DNA of 64,000 nt, taken from the NCBI GenBank assembly GCA_949358305.1, contig OX442314.1, positions 27,885,118 to 27,949,117 of the forward strand. Reading direction: 5' to 3'. Below are positions 55,992-64,000 of the stretch, piece by piece. Below the pieces are notes generated by a model that was not told where the DNA came from, ran no database searches, and saw nothing but the letters and a program-made list of their open reading frames with translations. The position numbers were made by a program, and so were the translations under genes. The stretch's first letter is position 1. Every line of letters begins with the position of its first letter. This DNA comes from Strigamia acuminata (Eukaryota; Arthropoda; Chilopoda; Geophilomorpha; Linotaeniidae).

Positions 55992-58900
55992 TTAAATGGC
56001 TAATAAATCAGCCAAAAGTAGAATCGTCACAAACGACAGATGGTTCTTGGCTGGGAATGATACTGGGACGACTATCAAGCATTCCAGCAAGGGGGCGAAC
56101 CACGCTTGGGTTGTCCATTTTGGAACAATGAGCAGGAGCGTCGATTGATCGCGGCGAACTTTCTGTAAAATTCTGGAGATGAGGCAGAAAGGAGGAAAAG
56201 CATAAGTATAAAATTTTTTCCAACAGTGAGAAAATGCATCTATTTTGAAGGCGGAGGGGTCGGGGCCCCAAGACATAAATTTAGGTAACTTGTTATTTAG
56301 TCTCGTCGCGAAAAGGTCTATTTCAGGTAGGCCAAATTGATTAGTAAGTAAATTAAACATAAGAATTGATAAGCTCCATTCGCCGTCGGTAGTAATGAAA
56401 TTACGCGACAAATAATCGGCCACGGTGTTGTCTTTGCCCGGAATATGTACCACGGAAAAGTCAATGTCCAGTCTTTGGGCATCTTCCCAAACTAATCGAC
56501 CATAATGGTGAAGTAGTTGGACCTTGCTGCCTTGGTTGCGAAAAACACTTACGACCGTGGAGCTATCTGAGTGAAATAAAATGTGTTTTTTACCGTTGAA
56601 AAGTGCGAAAACCTTCCAAGCAAACCATAATGCTAAAAGTTCTTTTACATTGATATGCAGCGAGCTCTCATCAAGAGTCCATTGACCATTTGCTTCTTGG
56701 GACCCCCAACTAGCTCCCCAACCTTTATTAGAAGCGTCGGTAAAGACTTCAGTGTCTGGGTCGCTGCGAATCAATTTTTTAGGCAAAAAATAAATGGGAT
56801 TAGTCCATCTAAACAATTCAGCTGTAATATCAGGGTAATTTTGCACCAAGGTGCTATAGTTATGATTGTGTAAAAATAGTTGGCCGGTTTTAAAAGATTC
56901 TAATGGCTTTATATTCCAGAAGCCATGGAAAAGTGCCGGTTCGGCGGAGACCAGATTTCCAATAAATACGGCCAATTCTTGGATAGTAAAATATTCCAGT
57001 GAAAGGAGCTGTGAAGCTAATTTTGTGATCTTTTTAATTTTCCTATCTGGAAGAGAAACTTCCATCTTTCTAGAGTCCAAGGTTAAGCCCAGAAATTCCA
57101 TTCTGGTTTTGGGGGCAAATTCAGACTTTTCCCAGTTTATACAAAGACCTAAACCCTGAAAGAAATCGATAACGTCGCTACAAGCGACTTCTGCCTCGTT
57201 AAAACTGTCGCATAAAAATATGCCGTCATCTAGATAAGGGATCCCACAGATACCCCAAGTCCGCAGTTCGGCGAAGACCGGACACATGACCTTAGTAAAG
57301 GTCCGTGGAGCGCTAGCCAGGCCCATTGGCATGACCTGGTACTCGAAGAGTTGGCCTTGCCATAAAAATCGAACAAACTTTTTGTATTCGGCCCGTATTG
57401 GTAAAAGGTAAAACGCGTTAGTAAGATCAATTTTGAACATGTATTGGCCCTGCTTTAGGAGATTAATGGCGTCTTTCAGAGAGGCCATCTTAAAATGGAG
57501 ATACTCTAAGCTCTCATTAAATTTCTTTAAATTAAGAATAATTCTTACAGTCCCGTCAGGTTTTGGCACAGCGAAAATGGGGCTCAAATATTCGCCCTCG
57601 ACATGTTGTACTGGTTTAATTATGCCTTGATGGCAGAGTTTATCAACCGCTTGAGAAATAGCAAGGGTTTCAGTGGCTGACATTTTATATTCCGTTCTTT
57701 TCGCTTGCGTGGGTTGATCACAGATCAAGTCAAATTCAATTCCCGACAGGGAAGATAAAATAAAGGGGTTCTTGGTAATTTTACGCCAAGCTGGCAGGTA
57801 TTTCTTTAAAATACCTGGTTCAAATGATAGATGCATTTTTTCCGAAATTAATTTTTTATTTCTTACAAATTCGACAGGAGATTCGGGAAACGTTATTTCT
57901 TCTGCGGTCGTCCGCGCTGGCTCTTCCCCCAATCTGCAACAAGAATCGGTATTAGAGAAAGGAAATTCATATTTGGAACACACAGCGTTCGTACAATTAG
58001 ATTTTTTAAAATCAAAATTCCTTGAATTATCCGAGCGCTTATTGGAGTCGTACCGGTTGTAAGGCGTGTAACGACGGGCAGTTCTCTCCTTGTCCTTTCT
58101 GGATTCAGTTTTGTCAACTGTAGCTTTAACCGTCATTCTCTTTAATTCGTCGTACTCTTTTAGCTGTTTGGGTAAATCGGGGCCAAAGAGGTCGAAAGGG
58201 AAAACAACTTTCCCTTTCGCGAATTGTTTGTATTTCGGGGCTAGCGAATCGGCGAAGTCCGTACGTCTCCGTAGCGTAGCCGCAGCATTCATTGCCCCTA
58301 GAAGCGTCATTGCTTCGGCAATTTGTGCTTTCAACGTGCTGGGGTCCATTTTCCCGGACACGATGTCCTTCAAGGCCGAGGCCAAGGGAATGTACGTTTT
58401 CAAGATGGAGCGTTGCAATTTCTGCGTGGTTGTATCCCTGGACTTTACCCAAGGTTGAAGGTCAGAGAAAAAGGTTCCGTCCATTTTCGGCGGCTCCAGA
58501 TATTTGGCATTCTCCGGAATTACCAACTTCTCGACAAGTTTGTCCCTATGCTCAGTAGTAGTATGGAACAGTGACTTACTGACCAGGGCTTCCAATTCCT
58601 CTGGCCAAGCATCGCCGAAGGTCGTTTCGTCGCCCAAAAGAATGGAAACATCGGCAAAACCACTCGTGGGATTTGGTGTGGCCGGTAGGCCGACAGGGAC
58701 CAGAATAATCTGGTTTCCGTTAACTGTTCCGACTCCATTAACAAGGGAGTTGACGATCCCAGGGTTTGGCAACGTTGCCGACCCGTTAGCGGTAAGCGAG
58801 ACTGGTACGACACCTGGTCCGCCCGCGGGAATATTGGTGATTTGCGTTTGAACGACGGCCGTTCTCGCAGTTTGGGCAGGGACCAAAGAACGCATCAAGG

Positions 58901-59093
58901 TATGCAAATCTGCTATGCTGTTGGTCAGCACATCTATTCGTTTATTCATCCTTCTTGGTGAAGGTGGCGGTGATTTTTCGGTCACAACGATCGTGTGGTC
59001 CGTTTGGTCAGTTAGGCCCGATTGGTCTTCCGCGTGGTCTTCTTCGGTATCGTTAATAGTTGGGTAATTCATAACTTTAAAGTGAGAATACAT
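55992..59093 (-). CDS. DIRS polyprotein: gag-like N-terminus, reverse transcriptase, RNase H
   Basis: An uninterrupted frame of 1033 codons. Residues 1-410 are gag-like, with an acidic start, a Pro/Gly linker and a basic Arg/Lys region (about 330-365) followed by a Cys cluster. Residues about 500-690 are reverse transcriptase, with SPIFAVPKPDGTVRIILNLK, the first catalytic Asp in FKIDLTNAF (556) and YLDD at 620-623. Residues about 781-895 are RNase H, with TDASNKGWGASWG (Asp 786), KELLALW (Glu 818), HSDSS (Asp 843) and DYLSR (Asp 893). The C-terminal segment (PEIDLFATR, DAFSHCW, YAFPPF, VPKW) is conserved in DIRS elements. All catalytic residues are present, so the enzyme looks competent. It copies element RNA into DNA. 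The first ATG of the frame is used as start. Confidence 0.9.
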   Translation of the reverse strand: MYSHFKVMNYPTINDTEEDHAEDQSGLTDQTDHTIVVTEKSPPPSPRRMNKRIDVLTNSIADLHTLMRSLVPAQTARTAVVQTQITNIPAGGPGVVPVSLTANGSATLPNPGIVNSLVNGVGTVNGNQIILVPVGLPATPNPTSGFADVSILLGDETTFGDAWPEELEALVSKSLFHTTTEHRDKLVEKLVIPENAKYLEPPKMDGTFFSDLQPWVKSRDTTTQKLQRSILKTYIPLASALKDIVSGKMDPSTLKAQIAEAMTLLGAMNAAATLRRRTDFADSLAPKYKQFAKGKVVFPFDLFGPDLPKQLKEYDELKRMTVKATVDKTESRKDKERTARRYTPYNRYDSNKRSDNSRNFDFKKSNCTNAVCSKYEFPFSNTDSCCRLGEEPARTTAEEITFPESPVEFVRNKKLISEKMHLSFEPGILKKYLPAWRKITKNPFILSSLSGIEFDLICDQPTQAKRTEYKMSATETLAISQAVDKLCHQGIIKPVQHVEGEYLSPIFAVPKPDGTVRIILNLKKFNESLEYLHFKMASLKDAINLLKQGQYMFKIDLTNAFYLLPIRAEYKKFVRFLWQGQLFEYQVMPMGLASAPRTFTKVMCPVFAELRTWGICGIPYLDDGIFLCDSFNEAEVACSDVIDFFQGLGLCINWEKSEFAPKTRMEFLGLTLDSRKMEVSLPDRKIKKITKLASQLLSLEYFTIQELAVFIGNLVSAEPALFHGFWNIKPLESFKTGQLFLHNHNYSTLVQNYPDITAELFRWTNPIYFLPKKLIRSDPDTEVFTDASNKGWGASWGSQEANGQWTLDESSLHINVKELLALWFAWKVFALFNGKKHILFHSDSSTVVSVFRNQGSKVQLLHHYGRLVWEDAQRLDIDFSVVHIPGKDNTVADYLSRNFITTDGEWSLSILMFNLLTNQFGLPEIDLFATRLNNKLPKFMSWGPDPSAFKIDAFSHCWKKFYTYAFPPFCLISRILQKVRRDQSTLLLIVPKWTTQAWFAPLLECLIVVPVSFPAKNHLSFVTILLLADLLAI

Positions 59094-59271
59094 ACAAAAC
59101 TTTATAACTAGAAAAAAGATAAAGTGTTATAAAGTGGTTCGAATTAAACAATCCTTGGAAAAAAGGACAAAAAACGATAAAATTAACAAATTTTTTCTTG
59201 TAGAGCATTCGAACCTGACCGCGCAACCCGTTAGTAGAACCGGAAGTGACGTAACCCGACTAGTAGCGCCA

Positions 59272-59306
59272 TCTCCTGTTAAGCCGAAGATTACTGAGAG
59301 AGAGTG
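59272..59306 (-). repeat. DIRS right inverted terminal repeat
   Basis: Reverse complement of 53371-53405 with one difference. Directly inside it lies TGACGTAACCCGACTAGTAG plus CGCCATCTCC, shared with the neighbouring small element. Confidence 0.8.
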
Positions 59307-59419
59307 TCGGTAGTTGGCTGAAATAGTGTAGTGATAAGGAAAAATTTATCATTTTTCCCTTACACTATTTTTATACCGTATAGTCTTTAACTGTAAGGGA
59401 AAAATGCATCCCGCAAACT

Positions 59420-59769
59420 CTCTAATATGTTTTTTACTACAGTCGATATATCGACCAAATACCGATAAAATGAGCGGGACCTTTATTACCTTGTACAAAA
59501 TGATATTTTATGGTTCTCAGTCTTGTACAGTCACGACATATTTGTCGGATGTATGTACCGGATGCTGATACACATAAACTGCCATCGAGTAGACACTTAA
59601 CAGTTGCCAACGCAAATCAACAAACCACGAATAATAAACAACAGTCTAATCAAGTCATTTACATAGCGAAGACGTACTTCCATTTTAGCAATCCCCTTTA
59701 GTTGAATTGTGTCTTTGTCGATTCAAGAACTAGTCATAATCTATATAACCATACAGAATTTTTACTTGC
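59420..59769. other. Upstream region of the ionotropic receptor
   Basis: AT-rich; contains an ATATATCGACC-type palindromic stretch near 59445 and no recognised coding sequence. Confidence 0.4.
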
Positions 59770-62700
59770 ATGATGCACATTTCAGGAATATTTATCTTCT
59801 ACTTATTCTCTGGATGCATAAACATTTCAACAGGTAATCTATTCTATTAGAAATAAACATTTTTGAAAGAAATTATGCAAAGTGTATGTTTATTTATCTT
59901 TTCTTTAAGCATGGGAAAATAATTTGTCACATAAATTTTCCTTTTCTGGTTGTAATAATCAAATCAATTTTCAATTATCTCATATCCTGCAAATCACGAA
60001 TTCAAGACGAATACTAATCATTTATCAAGATTTTTATGGTAACTAAATTCTACATTTCAAGTTTCTATTTACCAATTTTTTTTTTATAATTATAGCGCCA
60101 TACTGTTTGTTGAAATGGATCCATTCCAATTGTACCGAAAAAATAGAAATATCAGCACAACAATTTACTAATACATCACTCGATCTCAATTATGCTCCTT
60201 ATCAGCTGATTCTGATTTGGACAGAAAGTTTTGAGCAAGTAAAGATCTTACAACACTTCCAGAGTCCTTAAGCTAATTAATCCTCTATTTGATACAAAAA
60301 ACAAATCTTCATTACAGCTTGCTCATTATTATTCCACCTCAATTGAAAACAAAGTATTGGTATTTGTCATCGATGACACACGAGGAACTGGACATCAAAA
60401 CCATGATCTAGATTTGAACTTATTACAGGACCTAATCATATGGAGACAAAATGAAGTCTATCTACTGACAAATTTTCCAGACAATAATGTAAGAGTCAAT
60501 AGTAGTTAAATGTTACTGTATGTGCACAGAATGTTCATCTTATCACGCATTTCTAAAGTATCAGATCCAAAAATGTACAAAAGGGAAGCCATTTATGGTT
60601 TCTGCAACGACTGAGCACACAGGCATGTTGAGGCCCCATTTCTGATGTTTCGGTTAATTTTTCATATAAAAAAAGGCATTTTGAGCATAAAAAATGCATT
60701 TTTCATGCATTTTTGCATTTGAGATGTACAGTCGTGTTCGAAAAAACTGGACCCTCACTCTATGCTGGCAATTGAAATTGTGAATAATTTCATATTTTGC
60801 CACTAAGTGAAACACCACACGTCAACAGGTGCACTCATAAAGTCATTTAAATTTGTTATATTTTGAAAAAAATATAAACAAGTTTAAATGACACATTTGC
60901 TCTTCAAAATAATAACACATGTGTTATTATTGTTCAAAATAATAACACATGTGTTATTATTGTAATTAGTGTACACTATTTACATTATTCAAATTGGAAT
61001 TAATTTTTTTTCTTTACATCAATTTATAGAATTTTAGCTTGTTTGCACTGAAACATCAATTTAATGAAAACATATTTACAAAATCAAACTTGGGCTTAAA
61101 TTGTGCAAAACAACAAATATGTCAATTCCAAATAATGTCTCAAACAACTTTGCTTCTCAAAAAAAAAAAGTTTACTGTAGGACTGGTAAATTAAGCGTTA
61201 AAAATTGTAAATAATATTCCATGTATTTGTTATTTTTTTTATTCTGTGTAGAAAAAAGGGATAAAATACAATGCTGATTTACTATTCGATGAAATTCTAC
61301 ATGGCATAATCAATAAAATGGGTAGTTTCTGGTAATGCTTTTGTTAAAATTTAAACCACCCTTTTCAGTAAGTTGATCAAAAATTCACACATATTTGTAG
61401 CTCAATGGCCAACTTTTCAGTCGAGGAAGGTACCGATTATAGTGTAATGTTCAAACAGAAAGTATGTTGATAATATTAGTTATAATAAACAATTTCCGCA
61501 ATCACTCACTTTTGTAACCAGTGGTACACATACACATCTAAAGATATTTTTCCATTCCACTAATATACAGGGTGTTTCGATTAAGACGTTACAGTCAATT
61601 TCCAGAATAAGTATATGCTTTTTCAAAAACCAAGCAGACTAGCCTGTAGCAAAGTATGGATGACGAATCCAATAGTGTAATCAAATTTTATGCCAGACAT
61701 GCAACAATGCACTTTTCATTCGCACGCTAACCTGTTAACTGATCGAGATAGTGCTTTACAACTTTGTAATTGGAAATTTTGCTCTATCAAATTAGTACTA
61801 TCCAACCTACCTCTTAGTCATTTTAAGTTAACTGTTTTTTTTTTTTAAAAAAGATAAACAAATCAGCAAATTGAGATTTTTTATTCTTGTGAAAATAAAA
61901 TAATTTAAACATTAAAACAAGAAAGTGGTTTTTCTTGTTTACTTGCATAATAATGCAAATTTGAATACATTTATTGAAGAAATTCAGTACTTTTGCAGTA
62001 GAAATTTAAGTTTTGTCACAATAAAATAAAAACATTTAACTTAAGATGACGAAGATAGGTTGGATAGTACTAATTTGATGGTGCTCTACAACTTTGTAAT
62101 TGGAAATTTTGCTCTATCTCAACCAGTTAACGGGTTAGCGCATGAAAAGTGCATTGTTGCATGTCTGGCATAAAATTTGATTACACCATTGGATTCGTCA
62201 TCCATACTTTGCTGTAGGCTAGTCTATTTGGTTTTATGAAAAAGCTGATACTTATTATGGAAATTGACTGTAACGTCTTGAACGAAACACCCTGTGTACT
62301 GTATACGTGTATGTACAGTATATACCGGTATATAGTTAAATCTATTTTTAACTATAAGAGAACATAATTAAAAAATTCATTTACAGTTCATCATTACCTA
62401 TCGTTTTATTAGCAAATTGACATACCCAGGGGAGTATTTGGAATCGATGCTCATCGTGTTTTCAATTACGACTTTACGGTATTTCCATGCAAACGAGACG
62501 CATTTGGACTAGCCATACGGCAAGACAGCAACATTAACGAATACTTATGGATGACATTTTTCAAACCATTTTCCCCGGGTGTTTGGTTGTGTATTTTAGC
62601 CTCGTATGTCATCCTTGAACTATGTCTGGCTTTAATAACCAAATACTATAAGAATACCACCACAACTTCAGGTAATATCACCTTAATAAGATTGTTAATC

Positions 62701-63720
62701 AATTCACAAATCATTTTTTATTATTCTTCAAAGTTTTTACAATTACTTCAACTAGAAACTTCTTTCGACTGCTAATTACGTTAAGCTACAGTGTAGTGTT
62801 GTATGCATCACTCACTGTTACAACATCACGATTCCAATACAATAGTATTCAAGACATATTGTTGGATAACAGAGTGAACGTATACTCTTTTGGAAACCGT
62901 TTCGTCTACATGCAAATCAAGGTACGGTAATGGAAAAAATATGAAAGACTACATTAACATGCCCTAAAAGTGAATTCGTTGATATGCTTTTAATTCTGTC
63001 TCACTCTTGCTGGAATTAATTGGCAATCTAGTAAAATTCGTAGCAGTGGCTTGCCACGTTGCCAGTAAAGCCGCGCCTACCGTACGTAGTGGAGTCTAAC
63101 CTTGATATTTGTTGACGCTGATTAATTTGTGTGTAACTGCAGGAAGAAAAAATTTTCTCGAACAATTTTTCTTAATTGCAGAACGCGGAAACAAAACTTA
63201 CACAAGAAATTTGGAATCGTATGGAAAGAAGTCCCAATAAAGGAAACATATCGGATGAAGATGCTGAAGTAGTTCTTTCGAAAAATTACAATGCCATCAT
63301 TAGTACATACGTTAAACTGAAGAGAAAATATAACTCAAACTGCAGCTTGCATTATATAAAAATCCCTATTGCGTTCTCAGGATATTACATATTTAATAAA
63401 AAATCCAAATATGTAGATTCATTTAATCAGAAGTGAGTCCTGATGTGCATTTAAAATGACTTGCAATTTAAAATTAAACTCCAATTATACATTTCAGCAT
63501 CTTGAAGTTAAAAGAAACAGGAATCATGAACAAACTTAGCGATCAGTCCAAACCAGCAACACTATGCAAAACAACAAATTTCACCCAAAAGCCCATCTCT
63601 ATTTATCACACAATCACAGCATTCCTTATTGTCATTGGAGGAATTTTAGGATCTGGCATAACATTTCTCCTGGAATTTATTTTGGACAAAGTTTTTACCT
63701 GGCACCGTCCACGTGACTAA
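59770..63720 (+). CDS. Divergent ionotropic receptor (IR, iGluR-related chemoreceptor) with a probable frame break
   Basis: Exons 59770-59833, 59910-60038, 60096-60238, 60318-60488, 61252-61331, 61401-61461, 62387-62671, 62734-62921, 63182-63432 and 63498-63720 join in phase except within exon 7. The start (MMHISGIFIFYLFSG) is a signal peptide. An amino-terminal domain of about 200 residues follows. Then come GVFGIDAHRVFNYDFTV (ligand-core start), PFSPGVWLCILASYVILEL (TM1), RNFFRLLITLSYSVVLYASL plus TVTTSRF (pore loop and second helix), the S2 segment and GGILGSGITFLLEFIL (last helix) before HRPRD-stop. This order and the C-terminal F-L-x-E are typical of arthropod IRs, membrane cation channels of sensory neurons. 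In exon 7 the frame entering from the strong acceptor at 62386 must shift by one base at a GGGG run (about 62429-62432) to reach the conserved part; otherwise a separate start at 62430 is needed. It is either a new pseudogene or a one-base sequence error. Poly(A) signal AATAAA lies at about 63756. Confidence 0.85.
60908..60961. repeat. Tandem pair of perfect 24-bp palindromes
   Basis: AATAATAACACATGTGTTAT followed by TATT occurs at 60908-60931 and again at 60938-60961. Each is its own reverse complement. They are part of a 30-base unit repeated twice in the fourth intron of the receptor. Confidence 0.9.
61568..62294. mobile_element. 727-bp foldback element in the receptor's sixth intron
   Basis: Ends CAGGGTGTTTCG... 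and ...CGAAACACCCTG are inverted repeats that continue, with differences, for about 240 bases (61568-61814 against 62055-62294). A 31-base segment (ACAACTTTGTAATTGGAAAT plus TTTGCTCTATC) at 61758-61788 and 62088-62118 is in direct, not inverted, orientation inside the two arms. A spacer of about 240 bases separates the arms. No protein. No target duplication is obvious. Likely a MITE or foldback transposon. Confidence 0.8.
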
Positions 63721-64000
63721 AACAAACTGTCTTACGTGCACAATTTCAAACTCTAAATAAAGCAAGAACACTTTCCTATATTCACTCAAATGTAAAATAA
63801 TAAATGTTCCAAAAATTATAGAATTGCATTGTTCGCATCCAACCAGTCCAAAACTTTAGGTTTCGCAGTTTGTTTAGTGTTATTTGTCCTGACCATGAAT
63901 AGATTGTGATAAATGTCCCAAACCACCACCAACACAAGTAAAACAAACAAAAACTGGAAATTAAGTAACGATGGAATGAGCCAAAAATAATGTCCGATTG
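63721..64000. other. 3' flank of the ionotropic receptor
   Basis: Contains AATAAA (63756) about 35 bases after the stop and unassigned AT-rich sequence to the window end. No further gene recognised. Confidence 0.5.

Larger units (their letters stand above)
53371..59306 (-). mobile_element. DIRS-type tyrosine-recombinase retrotransposon
   Basis: Inverted terminal repeats of 35 bases (53371-53405 and 59272-59306, one mismatch; CATTCTCTCTCAGTAATCTT start) bound a 5.9-kb unit. It encodes, on the minus strand, a gag-like/RT/RNase H polyprotein followed by a tyrosine recombinase. Inverted ends, no protease/integrase and a recombinase are the defining combination of the DIRS order. Between the two genes (about 54.7-55.95 kb) lies 1.25 kb of apparently non-coding DNA, the usual place of an internal complementary region, which I could not prove. 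The RT frame is intact, so the copy is young or only recently inactive. Confidence 0.85.
52646..59419. mobile_element. Outer element or host repeat with 26-bp perfect inverted ends
   Basis: AGTTTGCGGGATGCATTTTT (continuing CCCTTA) at 52646-52671 is the exact reverse complement of 59394-59419. Weaker inverted similarity continues inwards (CACTATTTT and TAAGGGAAAAAT words near both ends). The DIRS element and the 52995-53372 element lie inside, so an older inverted-repeat element appears to have been split by them. No clear target-site duplication is visible outside. Confidence 0.6.

Noticed and set aside
61462-62386. Additional ionotropic receptor exon inside the sixth intron
   Set aside because: Candidate AG/GT segments there contain stops in the needed frame, and most of the interval is the foldback element.
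1-64000. tRNA, rRNA or snRNA genes
   Set aside because: I looked for tRNA A/B-box pairs and conserved rRNA or snRNA words and saw none I could support by eye. A covariance-model scan would decide.

Overview
This is a eukaryotic, almost certainly arthropod, genomic window. Genes are spread over both strands and broken by GT-AG introns. Many introns are very short (44-55 bases), next to others of several hundred bases or more. A/T runs, minisatellites and transposon relics fill the rest. A divergent ionotropic receptor, a DEG/ENaC channel, a myosuppressin/FMRFamide-receptor-type GPCR relic and a Gbx/unplugged homeobox gene point to a protostome. A crustacean or other non-insect pancrustacean is my best guess, but the species cannot be read from the sequence.

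Layout. 1-8.5 kb: repeat-rich DNA with a possible chemoreceptor end exon (about 1.7 kb) and a DEG/ENaC channel gene (+, 4.2-8.4 kb). Its largest intron carries a CACTA-like element. 10-13.1 kb: two tandemly duplicated BTB genes (-). One keeps BTB plus BACK; the other is truncated after BTB and has a MITE in its upstream region. 13.9-14.7 kb: a five-exon secreted Cys-rich protein (+). 15.3-16.4 kb: a five-exon small protein (-), possibly an axonemal microtubule inner protein. 16.4-45.6 kb: a gene desert in which CpG-rich, low-repeat blocks alternate with A/T tracts and minisatellites. It is interrupted by a degraded Ty3/Gypsy element (27.6-30.0 kb). This is the usual setting of regulatory DNA for a developmental gene.

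45.7-47.2 kb: the Gbx/unplugged homeobox gene (-, two exons), with a TAAT/octamer cluster just upstream. 49.0-50.0 kb: an acidic, Gly/Ala/Thr-repeat protein (-). 51.5-52.3 kb: a GPCR pseudogene (-) with two in-frame stops and a frame break. 52.6-59.4 kb: a nested transposon complex. It holds a 26-base outer inverted repeat, a small element with 94-base inverted repeats, and a DIRS-type retrotransposon (-) with intact RT-RNase H and a frame-broken tyrosine recombinase. 59.8-63.7 kb: a divergent ionotropic receptor (+) with a 727-bp inverted-repeat element in one intron and an apparent 1-base frame break.

The genes do not form a pathway. The shared theme is sensory and neural receptors in various states of decay, around a developmental transcription factor in a large non-coding domain. 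I see no convincing new molecular system. The most unusual objects are the nested DIRS complex, the inverted-repeat elements and the decaying receptors. Exon structures were joined by hand from splice signals and reading-frame phase, so boundaries are predictions.
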